From Bacteroidales bacterium UBA4179 (GTDB lineage: Bacteria > Bacteroidota > Bacteroidia > Bacteroidales > Dysgonomonadaceae): 44,503 nt of DNA. This document shows positions 32,858 through 41,660 of the stretch, piece by piece; position 1 is the first letter of the stretch, and each line of letters begins with the position of its first letter. The stretch spans positions 1 to 44,503 of the forward strand of contig DFUT01000008.1 of the NCBI GenBank assembly GCA_002381125.1, in the 5' to 3' direction. The notes below the pieces were generated by a model that made no database searches, had not been told where the DNA came from, and was given only the letters and a program-made list of their open reading frames with translations. A program made the translations under genes and the position numbers.

Positions 32858-34918
32858 ATGGCAAAAGAATTTAAACGTACACTTGTCACATCGGCATTGC
32901 CGTATGCAAATGGGCCGATACATATCGGTCATCTTGCCGGAGTATATGTTCCGGCCGATATTTATGTGCGATATCTTCGTTTGAAGGGCGAAGAAGTAAT
33001 TTTTATCGGAGGATCGGACGAACATGGTATCCCCATCACGGTGAAAGCGCGCAACGAAGGTGTCACGCCTCAGGATATCGTGGACAAATTTCATTATTTG
33101 ATTAAAGATTCATTTGAAAAATTCGGTATTTCGTTTGACATTTATTCCCGCACAACATCGGAAATCCACAAACAAACGGCTTCGGAATTCTTTTTGAAAT
33201 TATTCGAAAAAGGAGCATTCATTGAAATGGAAACCGAACAATATTACGATGAAGAAGCACGGCAATTCCTTGCCGACCGCTACATCATCGGTACTTGTCC
33301 GATTTGCGGATACGAACATGCCTACGGCGATCAATGCGAAGAGTGTGGCACATCGCTCTCACCTACCGATTTGATCAATCCGAAGTCGATGCTCAGTGGC
33401 AGTACCCCCGTTATGCGTAAAACCAAACACTGGTATCTGCCATTAAATAAACACGAAGAATGGTTGAGAAAATGGATTCTTGAAGAGCATAAAGAATGGC
33501 GTCCCAACGTGTACGGACAATGTAAATCGTGGCTCGATTTGGGGCTGCAACCCCGTGCCGTCAGCCGCGACCTGGATTGGGGAATTCCGGTTCCATTGAA
33601 AGGTGCCGAAGGCAAGGTGCTTTACGTGTGGTTCGATGCCCCTATCGGATACGTTTCAAATACAAAAGAATTGTGTCTACAAAATCCCGAAAAATACGGT
33701 AATTGGGAAAAATGGTGGAAAGATCCCGATACCCGTCTTATTCATTTCATTGGAAAAGACAACATTGTGTTCCATTGTATCATTTTTCCCGTAATGCTGA
33801 AAGCAGAAGGTACGTTTATCCTTCCCGATAATGTGCCGGCCAACGAATTCTTGAATCTCGAAGGTGAAAAAATATCTACTTCGCGCAACTGGGCTGTTTG
33901 GTTGCATGAATATCTCGAAGATTTCCCCAACAAACAAGACGTGTTACGCTATGTCTTAACGGCAATTGCGCCCGAAACAAAAGATAACGATTTCACATGG
34001 AAAGATTTTCAGACACGTAACAACAATGAGTTGGTAGGAGTACTGGGGAATTTCATCAACCGTGTATTGATTCTTACTCAAAAATATTTCGACAATAAAG
34101 TTCCTCCTCGTGGTTCGCTTACCGATTACGACAAAAAAACGTTGGAAGAATTGGGCAATTTACGAAAAGCCGTAGAGAGAAATCTCGATAATTTTCGTTT
34201 TCGCGAAGCACAACAGGCAGCCATGAATTTTGCCCATCTCGGCAACAAATATTTGGCCGAGACCGAACCCTGGAAAACAATAAAAACCGATATAGACCGA
34301 ACGGCATCCATTCTTAATACAGCCCTGCAACTTGTTGCAAACTTGTCTATCGTTTTTGAACCGTTTTTGCCTTTTTCGGCAGAAAAAATACGTCGCTTTC
34401 TCCGTATCGAAACTGTATCGTGGAACCGCTTGGGGGACGCCGATATTTTGCCTGTCGGACACGAACTCGGACAATCGGAATTACTTTTCGAAAAAATCGA
34501 AGACGACGTTATCGAAAACCAGATTCAACGCCTATTGAATATCAAAAAAGCAAACGAAGCAAAAACATATAAAGCAAAACCCATTAAAGAAACCATTCCA
34601 TTTGAGATATTCGAAAAACTCGATATTCGCGTAGGAACGGTATTGGAATGTGAAAAAGTACCCAAATCGGATAAACTGCTTCGTTTTGTGTTGGATGACG
34701 GGAGTGAAACACGAATCATTCTTGCGGGAGTTGCCAAATGGTACCCACATCCCGAAGAATTAATAGGCAAACAAGTATGCTTTATTGCCAATCTCGAACC
34801 TAAAAAAATGCGCGGCATCATGTCCGAAGGAATGATCCTTTTGGCAGAAAATGCCGATGGTTCATTGGTGTTTATCGAACCGTCGAAAAATGTACTGCCG
34901 GGAAGTCGGGTATTGTAG
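32858..34918 (+). CDS. metG: Methionine--tRNA ligase
   Basis: The 686-aa class I synthetase charges tRNA-Met. The HIGH motif is IHIGH at residues 21-25, with TSALPYANGP just before. The zinc-knuckle cysteines are 147, 150, 160 and 163 in CPICGYEHAYGDQCEECG. The KMSKS equivalent is KISTSRNWAVW, a variant with Ile and Thr. The C-terminal 110 residues form an EMAP/Trbp-type tRNA-binding domain (KLDIRVGTVLECEKVPKSDK). The ATG at 32858 fits the conserved start and the -7 box. A strong hairpin lies 35 bp beyond the stop. Confidence 0.96.
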   Translation: MAKEFKRTLVTSALPYANGPIHIGHLAGVYVPADIYVRYLRLKGEEVIFIGGSDEHGIPITVKARNEGVTPQDIVDKFHYLIKDSFEKFGISFDIYSRTTSEIHKQTASEFFLKLFEKGAFIEMETEQYYDEEARQFLADRYIIGTCPICGYEHAYGDQCEECGTSLSPTDLINPKSMLSGSTPVMRKTKHWYLPLNKHEEWLRKWILEEHKEWRPNVYGQCKSWLDLGLQPRAVSRDLDWGIPVPLKGAEGKVLYVWFDAPIGYVSNTKELCLQNPEKYGNWEKWWKDPDTRLIHFIGKDNIVFHCIIFPVMLKAEGTFILPDNVPANEFLNLEGEKISTSRNWAVWLHEYLEDFPNKQDVLRYVLTAIAPETKDNDFTWKDFQTRNNNELVGVLGNFINRVLILTQKYFDNKVPPRGSLTDYDKKTLEELGNLRKAVERNLDNFRFREAQQAAMNFAHLGNKYLAETEPWKTIKTDIDRTASILNTALQLVANLSIVFEPFLPFSAEKIRRFLRIETVSWNRLGDADILPVGHELGQSELLFEKIEDDVIENQIQRLLNIKKANEAKTYKAKPIKETIPFEIFEKLDIRVGTVLECEKVPKSDKLLRFVLDDGSETRIILAGVAKWYPHPEELIGKQVCFIANLEPKKMRGIMSEGMILLAENADGSLVFIEPSKNVLPGSRVL

Positions 34919-34927
34919 AAATAAACC

Positions 34928-34979
34928 GATTATCGCAAATAAAGACTAATCATGCAGGGTGAATCGATAATCACCCTGC
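34928..34979 (+). promoter_or_regulatory. Two mutually exclusive hairpins between metG and yfhO
   Basis: A perfect 9-bp hairpin GCAGGGTGA/TCACCCTGC (34954-34962 with 34971-34979, 8-nt loop) ends 18 bp before the yfhO ATG. The segment GATTATCG (34928-34935) is the exact reverse complement of CGATAATC (34965-34972), which lies in the hairpin's loop and 3' arm. The two pairings cannot coexist. There is no T-tract after the hairpin, so it is not a simple terminator. Confidence 0.45.
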
Positions 34980-34997
34980 CATAAAAACATAATCCCA

Positions 34998-37505
34998 ATG
35001 AAAAATTTCACCTTTTTCAGAAAATTTTTGCCCGATTTGATTGCTATTGCGGCATTCGTAGTTTTATCCTTTGCCTATTTTACTCCTGCCGTTTTTGAAG
35101 GAAGGGTACTCGCTCAACACGATTCATTGGCTGCAATCGGACAGGGACAAGAGCAACGCGATTACATGGAGCGTCATAATGGCGAACGTACCCGATGGAT
35201 CAATTCCATGTTTTGCGGTATGCCTACGTATCAAATGTCGCCTACTTATAATTCTACCAAACCGCAGGATGCGGCAAAAAAACTTTACTCGCTGTTTTTG
35301 CCCGATTACGTATATCTGCTTTTTATTATGCTGTTGGGATTTTATATTCTCATGCGTGCATTTGATGCATCGCCGTTGATTAGCGCATTGGGTGCCATTC
35401 TTTGGACTTTTTCTTCTTATTTTCTGATTATCATTGCAGCAGGGCATATATGGAAATTTATTACACTGGCCTACATTCCACCTACAATAGCAGGATTGGT
35501 ATATGCCTATCGAAAAAAATATATTCTCGGAGCATTGCTCGTCATGGTATTTGTCGCTTTTCAAATCTCCGCCAATCACATTCAAATGAGTTATTATTTT
35601 TTGTTTGTGATGTTTTTCATGGTGCTTGCATTTTTTGTCGATGCCGTAAAAAACAAAACGTTGCCCCACTTTTTTAAAGCTACGGGAGTGATTGTCATTG
35701 CCGCAATCGTTGGTGTTTTGGCCAATTCGTCCACTTTATACCATACGTATGAATACTCCAAAGAAAGTATTCGTGGCAAATCGGAACTCTCGCATCATGG
35801 AGAAGCCAACAAAACCGATAACGGATTGGAACGCGATTACATTACCCAGTGGAGTTATGGTGTAGACGAAACTTGGACATTGCTCATTCCCAATGCCAAA
35901 GGCGGAGCGTCGGTTCCGATTTCGGAAAACCAAAAGGCCATGAGCAAAGCACGACCCGAATATCGACAGCTGTATACACAAATAGGTCAGTATTGGGGAG
36001 AACAACCCGGAACTTCCGGGCCGGTGTATGTGGGGGCTTTTGTATTGACATTGTTTATATTGGGACTCTTTATCGTAAAAGGACCCATAAAATGGGCACT
36101 ATTTGCCGGGACTATTTTCTCGATTTTACTTTCATGGGGTAAAAATTTCATGGGGTTGACCAACTTTTTTATCGATTATGTTCCTTTTTACAACAAATTC
36201 CGTACGGTTGCATCCATTCTTGTCATAGCCGAATTTTGCATTCCGCTGCTTGCTGCTCTAACGATAAAAGAGTTGATTCAGAAGCCCGAAACGCTGAAAA
36301 ACAACATGAAATACCTCTATATCGGTCTTGGGCTCACCGGAGGCATCGCTTTGCTGTTTGCCCTTGCACCGAAACTCTTTTTCCCTTCGTTCATCTCGAG
36401 TGGTGAGATGCAAGCTTTGCAAACACTTCCCCCGGAACATTTTCATGCCATTGTGGACAATCTCACCGAAATGCGTATAGCCATGTTTACCGCAGATGCG
36501 TGGCGGAGTGTTGCCATCATTCTCATTGGAACTCTCCTACTCTATGCTATGGTAAATCATAAATTGAAAGCTCAAACGGCGCTGGTGGGCATCCTTGCCC
36601 TCTGCCTTATCGATCTGTGGACAGTCGACAAACGCTATTTGAACGATAGTCATTTCACACAAAAAACCAACGTAGCTCAATTTTTTACCAAAACACCTAC
36701 CGACGAATATATTCTTAGTGATACCACTAAGCATTATCGGGTACTCAACATGGCTACCAGTACTTTTAACGACGGCGTTACGCCCTACTGGCACAAATGC
36801 ATTGGCGGATACCATCCTGCAAAATTGCGCAGGTATCAAGACGTGATCGACGTGCACCTCTTCAAAGAAATGATGGCATTGCAAAACGATATTATTCGTA
36901 CCCAAGGTTTGTTGGATTCGGTGGATGCCGAAGGATTCAAGGTGTTGAATATGCTAAATACCAAATGGATTATCATGCCTGCCGAAGGAGGTGGAACACT
37001 GCCAATAGCCAATCCCTATTATCAGGGAAACGCATGGTTTGTAAACGATATTGCCTTTGTGAACAATGCCGACGAAGAAATCGATGCATTGGGTAAAATA
37101 GATTTACACAATCAAGCCGTTGCAGATAAACAATTTGCACCGCTTCTTGCCGGATTTTCCGTTACACCAAAAGATTCGGCATCTACCATCCGGTTGGTGT
37201 CTTACGATTCAAATTTATTCAATTACCGGGTTGATGCAAAGAAAGACGAATTAGCCGTTTTCTCGGAAATTTATTATCCCAAAGGGTGGCAAATCACCAT
37301 CGACGAAAAGCCGACAACCATGTTGCGGGCAAATTATACGTTGCGTGCCCTGCCTATTCCCGAAGGACAACACGAAATCGTGTTTAAATTCGACCCGCCG
37401 AGCATTAAAATCACCGATACCATCGCTTATATTGCACTTGCCATTATGCTATTGACAGCCATCGTAACGGTGTGGAAAGAAATCAAAGCGGGTTTACGTT
37501 CATAA
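34998..37505 (+). CDS. YfhO-family multipass membrane protein
   Basis: The 835-aa protein has a long series of hydrophobic segments (about 12-13) with a large soluble region between roughly residues 530 and 800, followed by a final transmembrane helix. The first loop DSLAAIGQGQEQRDYMERHNGERTRWINSMFCGMPTYQMS is typical of YfhO proteins (see residues about 42-80). Members are GT-C-like and are linked to wall teichoic or envelope glycosylation in other bacteria; the acceptor is unknown here. It follows metG by 79 bp with a structured leader and converges on the epimerase gene with an 18-bp gap. Confidence 0.9.
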   Translation: MKNFTFFRKFLPDLIAIAAFVVLSFAYFTPAVFEGRVLAQHDSLAAIGQGQEQRDYMERHNGERTRWINSMFCGMPTYQMSPTYNSTKPQDAAKKLYSLFLPDYVYLLFIMLLGFYILMRAFDASPLISALGAILWTFSSYFLIIIAAGHIWKFITLAYIPPTIAGLVYAYRKKYILGALLVMVFVAFQISANHIQMSYYFLFVMFFMVLAFFVDAVKNKTLPHFFKATGVIVIAAIVGVLANSSTLYHTYEYSKESIRGKSELSHHGEANKTDNGLERDYITQWSYGVDETWTLLIPNAKGGASVPISENQKAMSKARPEYRQLYTQIGQYWGEQPGTSGPVYVGAFVLTLFILGLFIVKGPIKWALFAGTIFSILLSWGKNFMGLTNFFIDYVPFYNKFRTVASILVIAEFCIPLLAALTIKELIQKPETLKNNMKYLYIGLGLTGGIALLFALAPKLFFPSFISSGEMQALQTLPPEHFHAIVDNLTEMRIAMFTADAWRSVAIILIGTLLLYAMVNHKLKAQTALVGILALCLIDLWTVDKRYLNDSHFTQKTNVAQFFTKTPTDEYILSDTTKHYRVLNMATSTFNDGVTPYWHKCIGGYHPAKLRRYQDVIDVHLFKEMMALQNDIIRTQGLLDSVDAEGFKVLNMLNTKWIIMPAEGGGTLPIANPYYQGNAWFVNDIAFVNNADEEIDALGKIDLHNQAVADKQFAPLLAGFSVTPKDSASTIRLVSYDSNLFNYRVDAKKDELAVFSEIYYPKGWQITIDEKPTTMLRANYTLRALPIPEGQHEIVFKFDPPSIKITDTIAYIALAIMLLTAIVTVWKEIKAGLRS

Positions 37506-37523
37506 AAATCGAATATTGAACAT

Positions 37524-38537
37524 TTAAACATTGTCGTAGAATTGCGTAAACCATTCGTAAAATTTACGGATGCCGATTTCGATTGGTGTAGAAGGTTTGT
37601 AACCGAAATCTTTTTCAAGAAGGGAGGTGTCGGCATAAGTGCTGATAACATCTCCCGGCTGAATTTCCATCAGTTCTTTTATCGCTTTTTTACCCGTAAC
37701 GTTTTCGATGGTCGCAATAAAATCCATAAGTTTTACAGGCGACGAGCAGCCCATATTGTATATGGCATACGGTATTTCGTTTTTGGGAGGTGAAGGGATA
37801 ATTTTTAAAAGTCCTTCCACAATATCGTCGATATAAGTAAAATCGCGCTCCATGTTCCCATAGTTGAAAACCTTGATCGGTTTCCCCGCCAAAATTGCCG
37901 ACATAAACAGCGAAGGAGCCATATCGGGACGTCCCCAAGGTCCATATACGGTAAAAAAGCGAATTCCGGTAGCCGGAATCCCATAGATTTTGCTGTAAGT
38001 AAAAGCCATTAATTCATCCGCCTTTTTTGTTGCCGCATAGAGGCTCACCGGTGAATCCGTACGATCCGATTCTTTATAAGGAGTTTTTGCATTTGCACCA
38101 TACACGCTACTTGAACTGGCAAAAACCAAATGTTCGACTTTATACCGCCGACATGCTTCCAACAAATTGACAAATCCCACAATATTGGAGTCGATATATG
38201 CATAAGGATTTTCCAAAGAATACCTTACTCCGGCCTGTGCCGCAAGATGAACGACATGCGTAAAATTTTCGCGTTCAAAAAGAGAATTTAGATGCTCTTT
38301 GTCCGTTAAATCCAATTTCATGAAACGGCAAAACCTGAACAAGCTGCTTTGAATGTATTGGTATGGTTTTATCTCTTTCTCCAATATACCGGTCTCATGC
38401 AGACGCGCATATTTTAGTTTCACATCGTAGTAAGAATTGATATTATCGATATCAACCACTTCATGACCCCGCTCCAACAAAGCGCGCGCAATATGATATC
38501 CAATAAATCCGGCAGCACCTGTAACTAGTATTTTCAT
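37524..38537 (-). CDS. NAD-dependent epimerase, probable UDP-glucuronate 4-epimerase
   Basis: This 337-aa extended short-chain dehydrogenase has the NAD-binding motif TGAAGFIG (residues 6-13), SSSSVYG near 142-147 and the catalytic YAATK (167-171). NINSYYDVKLKYARL and RFFTVYGPWGRPDMAP are typical of UDP-glucuronate/UDP-glucose 4-epimerases, so the likely product is UDP-galacturonate. It is the last gene of a minus-strand cluster with an ArnT-like transferase, a LAB_N protein and a GT2 enzyme. The gap to the ArnT-like gene is 9 bp. Confidence 0.85.
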   Translation of the reverse strand: MKILVTGAAGFIGYHIARALLERGHEVVDIDNINSYYDVKLKYARLHETGILEKEIKPYQYIQSSLFRFCRFMKLDLTDKEHLNSLFERENFTHVVHLAAQAGVRYSLENPYAYIDSNIVGFVNLLEACRRYKVEHLVFASSSSVYGANAKTPYKESDRTDSPVSLYAATKKADELMAFTYSKIYGIPATGIRFFTVYGPWGRPDMAPSLFMSAILAGKPIKVFNYGNMERDFTYIDDIVEGLLKIIPSPPKNEIPYAIYNMGCSSPVKLMDFIATIENVTGKKAIKELMEIQPGDVISTYADTSLLEKDFGYKPSTPIEIGIRKFYEWFTQFYDNV

Positions 38538-38546
38538 TTTGTTGTC

Positions 38547-40094
38547 TTAAAAAATTACAATGGCATGGTTGCCTATTTCAAGATAGGTTTTATTTTTGAT
38601 TGCAGAATGCAATTCTTCATCCTTTTTTATTTTTTTCACAGGAAGCATCACGATTGCATTCGTTAGGGAATCTCCCACTATATCTTCTTTTTCCACCATT
38701 TTCACATCCTCTCCCAAAAACACATCCATATTTTCCGCACGATGTATGCCGTAAACACAATAATTTGTGATACGATTCTCTTCCGCCAACGTTTTTGCAT
38801 GTTTGCATAAGTCGGCTACACCTATATATGGATTTAATCGTGGCATGGAACAACCCAACACGAAAATCATCGACAAAATCCCGATAGACATCACACCTAG
38901 GGATCGATAAACGTTATTTTTTCGATATAACCGATAAATGACTATTAAACCGCTTATCGACACTATTGCTGCAACAACAAAAATCGAAGGCATTCCGAGA
39001 AAAGCTGCTTCTTCCATGCGACTCAAGTAGAAAATTACCGCCGGTGCACTTATGAAAATCACTGCAGGAATAGCAATCGAAAGCTTTATCCAAGGGTTTT
39101 GCACGTCAAATTTATTCAACAACAACATCGAAAGATAAATGGCAAAAGGAATAATGGGAAGCAGGTAATAATCTTGTTTAGAACTGAATACAGAAAGCAT
39201 TACAAAGGTAGAAACGACGATGATTGCAAAAAACCGCTCGATATCGGTATCGATTTTCTTCTTTAACCATCCTGCAATGATAAGCCCAATAACCAACAAC
39301 GACCAGGGAGCCAGTGCATACCAGATTGTCATGGCATAAAAATAAAACGGTTCTTTGTGATGAAAAGCATTGATTCCCCTATCGACTGTCTGATGCACAA
39401 CCAGATCATACAAATATTCCTTTCCCCCTTCAATATAAACCCCTGTAAACCAAATAACACATCCCGTTAAAATAATCAACAGGCTTTTCCATCCCCAGTA
39501 TCGTTGAATAGTGTTCAATTGCCGTTTGTACAATAAAAAAAGCAGGGTTGAAACAACGGGAACCAAAATACCTACCGGTCCCTTTGAAAAAAGTGCCAGA
39601 AACACATACAAGGGGAAAAGATATAAATCGCGTTTACGGTGTTCTTGCTTGTAGATTTTATAAAAAGTATAAAGAGATAAGGTGATAAACATCACCATCA
39701 ACATATCCATACGAATATACACGGTAAACACCAAGAAAAATCCGCCGGTCATCAACATGAGCAAGGGAAATCGTTCATTCACGCCATTTTCTTTCCGAAT
39801 CCATTTGGTCATGGTTATGAGAGTAACAAGGGCCGGAATAAATGAAAGCAACGACAAAAACCACATGCGATGACCGCCCAACAATGTCTTGCCGAGCATC
39901 ATCAACCAAAAATACAAAGGAGGCTTGTCGGTATAAATAACACCCTGATTGGTAAAAGTGAATATATTCCCGTTACGTAAAGCTTCATCCGCAATACTCA
40001 GATATCGCAACTCGTTCATCAATGTGAAGTCGCGCAATAGCATTGTAGGCAGTAACGCAATAAACCAAACCAGATAAATGTGTTTAGTTTTCAT
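38547..40094 (-). CDS. ArnT-like lipid-linked-sugar transferase (GT-C)
   Basis: The 515-aa protein has about 11-12 transmembrane segments. The first loop contains LRYLSIADEALRNG and YTDKPPLYFW, the GT-C acidic motif and KPPL segment of ArnT-type enzymes. It should transfer a sugar from undecaprenyl phosphate to lipid A or another periplasmic acceptor. It overlaps the upstream LAB_N gene by 11 bp and is followed after 9 bp by a UDP-sugar 4-epimerase, so the four genes form an operon. It is distinct from the ArnT-like gene at 22724-24400. Confidence 0.88.
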   Translation of the reverse strand: MKTKHIYLVWFIALLPTMLLRDFTLMNELRYLSIADEALRNGNIFTFTNQGVIYTDKPPLYFWLMMLGKTLLGGHRMWFLSLLSFIPALVTLITMTKWIRKENGVNERFPLLMLMTGGFFLVFTVYIRMDMLMVMFITLSLYTFYKIYKQEHRKRDLYLFPLYVFLALFSKGPVGILVPVVSTLLFLLYKRQLNTIQRYWGWKSLLIILTGCVIWFTGVYIEGGKEYLYDLVVHQTVDRGINAFHHKEPFYFYAMTIWYALAPWSLLVIGLIIAGWLKKKIDTDIERFFAIIVVSTFVMLSVFSSKQDYYLLPIIPFAIYLSMLLLNKFDVQNPWIKLSIAIPAVIFISAPAVIFYLSRMEEAAFLGMPSIFVVAAIVSISGLIVIYRLYRKNNVYRSLGVMSIGILSMIFVLGCSMPRLNPYIGVADLCKHAKTLAEENRITNYCVYGIHRAENMDVFLGEDVKMVEKEDIVGDSLTNAIVMLPVKKIKKDEELHSAIKNKTYLEIGNHAIVIF

Positions 40095-40737
40095 CTAATT
40101 TTATTTTTTTGCTTCTGTTCCCAATCATGATATTTCGGATATAGGCAACAAATCCAAAAGACTGGCCAAGCAGCAAAATGGGATCGAGACGAAAAATGGC
40201 ATAGATGATGATAATAGATGAACCTATTAGACTCAACACCCAAAAACCGAGCGGAAGAACAGATTCACGATGATATAAGGAATAAACCCACTGATAAATA
40301 AATCGCAGAGAAAAAATTATCTGTCCGGAAGATCCAAAGATCAACAACCACAAAGGAATATCTTTGTTGTGAAAAAATGTAAGGTCAAATGCCGATAAAT
40401 CGCGAAGCATATATGCGATTGCTGCGAGAGGCGTAAGCAACAATACAACTTTGACCACACCGATAATTCTTTTCCAGATTCCTTGTAGATTCAGGTTCCA
40501 AAGATAGACGTAATAGGATAAAAACTGTCCAAGTATAATGGCAAAATCGTTTCTGAGCGTACCATAAACAAAAAGCAAAAACGATCCCAGTATGCTTAAT
40601 ATCCAAAATGCAGGCGGAGAAAGCACCTTCTTGGCCTTTTCGGTCACAATCCATTGATACAGCACACGGGCAGAAAAAAAAAGTTGTGCCAGTAACCCAA
40701 TTCCAAAAACCCAAATCTGAGTCTCTTGCATAATCAT
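40084..40737 (-). CDS. LAB_N-domain membrane protein (two repeats)
   Basis: The 217-aa protein is made of two LAB_N units of about 70-80 residues, each with WQVFGIGLLAQLFFSARVLYQW-like or GQIIFSLRFIYQWVYS-like helices and a PPAFWILSILGS/PLGFWVLSLIGS segment. LAB_N is the small transmembrane domain found at the N-terminus of some LpxB proteins; here it stands alone. The role is unknown; in sugar-lipid clusters it may help hold or flip a lipid-linked sugar. It overlaps the GT2 gene by 4 bp and the ArnT-like gene by 11 bp. Confidence 0.85.
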   Translation of the reverse strand: MIMQETQIWVFGIGLLAQLFFSARVLYQWIVTEKAKKVLSPPAFWILSILGSFLLFVYGTLRNDFAIILGQFLSYYVYLWNLNLQGIWKRIIGVVKVVLLLTPLAAIAYMLRDLSAFDLTFFHNKDIPLWLLIFGSSGQIIFSLRFIYQWVYSLYHRESVLPLGFWVLSLIGSSIIIIYAIFRLDPILLLGQSFGFVAYIRNIMIGNRSKKIKLDEN

Positions 40738-41477
40738 TTCAGATTGCTGTCATCCACAGCGTAGTTAATATATCGTCCTTTCATCCATCGATAAGCAAAA
40801 CAGTCGATAAAAGGCCCTGTCAGCCTGTTCCATAAATGATATTTGGATTTTCCGGCCATGCGGGGATAATGGCGTACCGGAATTTGCTTGACTTTTCCGT
40901 TTTGCAGTAGAATCAATGCCGGCATAAAACGGTGCATGCCATTGAAAAGCGGCATTTTTTTGGCTGCATCGGTATGCATGACTTTCAGAGGACACCCTGT
41001 ATCTGCGACACCATCGTTGGTCATCATTCTCCGATAACCGTTGGCTATTTTCGATTGTAGATTCTTAAAAAACGAATCTTTTCGGTTTGCTCTAATCCCG
41101 GTTACCATTTCATAATTTGCAATATCTTTCAGCAGAAGATTAAAATCTTCCGGATCTGTTTGCAGATCGGCGTCCATATATCCCACATAATCCGAGAAAG
41201 TATTATCGATACCTGCTTTGAGTGCGGCACTGAGTCCGCCGTTTTTTTTAAGACTAAGATAAAAAAAATCGTCATTCCTTCCACATATTTCGCGAATCCT
41301 ATTTAAGCTATCATCCGTAGAGCCGTCGTTTATAAAAAGTACACACGCAGGATAAAGCGATTTCGGAAGAAAGCGTTGCAACTTCTTTTCTAAAGCGTAG
41401 ATGTTGTCTTCTTCATTATAAACAGGCACAAGAATAGTAAACCTGTAATTTTTTGTTCGATTTTCCACTCTATTCAT
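40734..41477 (-). CDS. Family 2 glycosyltransferase (DPM1/ArnC-like)
   Basis: The 247-aa cytoplasmic enzyme has the GT2 nucleotide-sugar fold: ILVPVYNEEDNI at the start, FINDGSTDDSLNRI, the acidic DxD-like segment YMDADLQTDPEDF and GCPLKVMHTDAA. No C-terminal transmembrane pair as in ArnC is evident, so it is DPM1-like. It probably loads a sugar onto undecaprenyl phosphate at the cytoplasmic face. It is the first gene of the four-gene cluster and overlaps the LAB_N gene by 4 bp. Confidence 0.87.
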   Translation of the reverse strand: MNRVENRTKNYRFTILVPVYNEEDNIYALEKKLQRFLPKSLYPACVLFINDGSTDDSLNRIREICGRNDDFFYLSLKKNGGLSAALKAGIDNTFSDYVGYMDADLQTDPEDFNLLLKDIANYEMVTGIRANRKDSFFKNLQSKIANGYRRMMTNDGVADTGCPLKVMHTDAAKKMPLFNGMHRFMPALILLQNGKVKQIPVRHYPRMAGKSKYHLWNRLTGPFIDCFAYRWMKGRYINYAVDDSNLK

Positions 41478-41660
41478 TTTGTTCCTAAGTGGTGAGCAAT
41501 AAAAAGCACGTATACATAAGTCCTTGCCTTGACCTTATATCCTGCAAAATTAGTAAAAAAACGAAAAGAAGCACAATTCAGAGGGTTGAATTTACGCTGC
41601 GGTGTTTTTCATCGGAAAAGGTACACCTCTAAATTGAACTGAGTGTGTAAAATAATGGTT

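Noticed and set aside
34954..34979. Simple intrinsic terminator after metG
   Set aside because: The 9-bp hairpin is strong but is followed by an A-rich stretch (ATAAAAACATAA), not by T residues.
41478..41660. Imperfect dyad with CAGAGGGTTGAATTTAC and CCTCTAAATTGAAC upstream of the GT2 gene
   Set aside because: The two arms do not pair well enough to support an operator or terminator.
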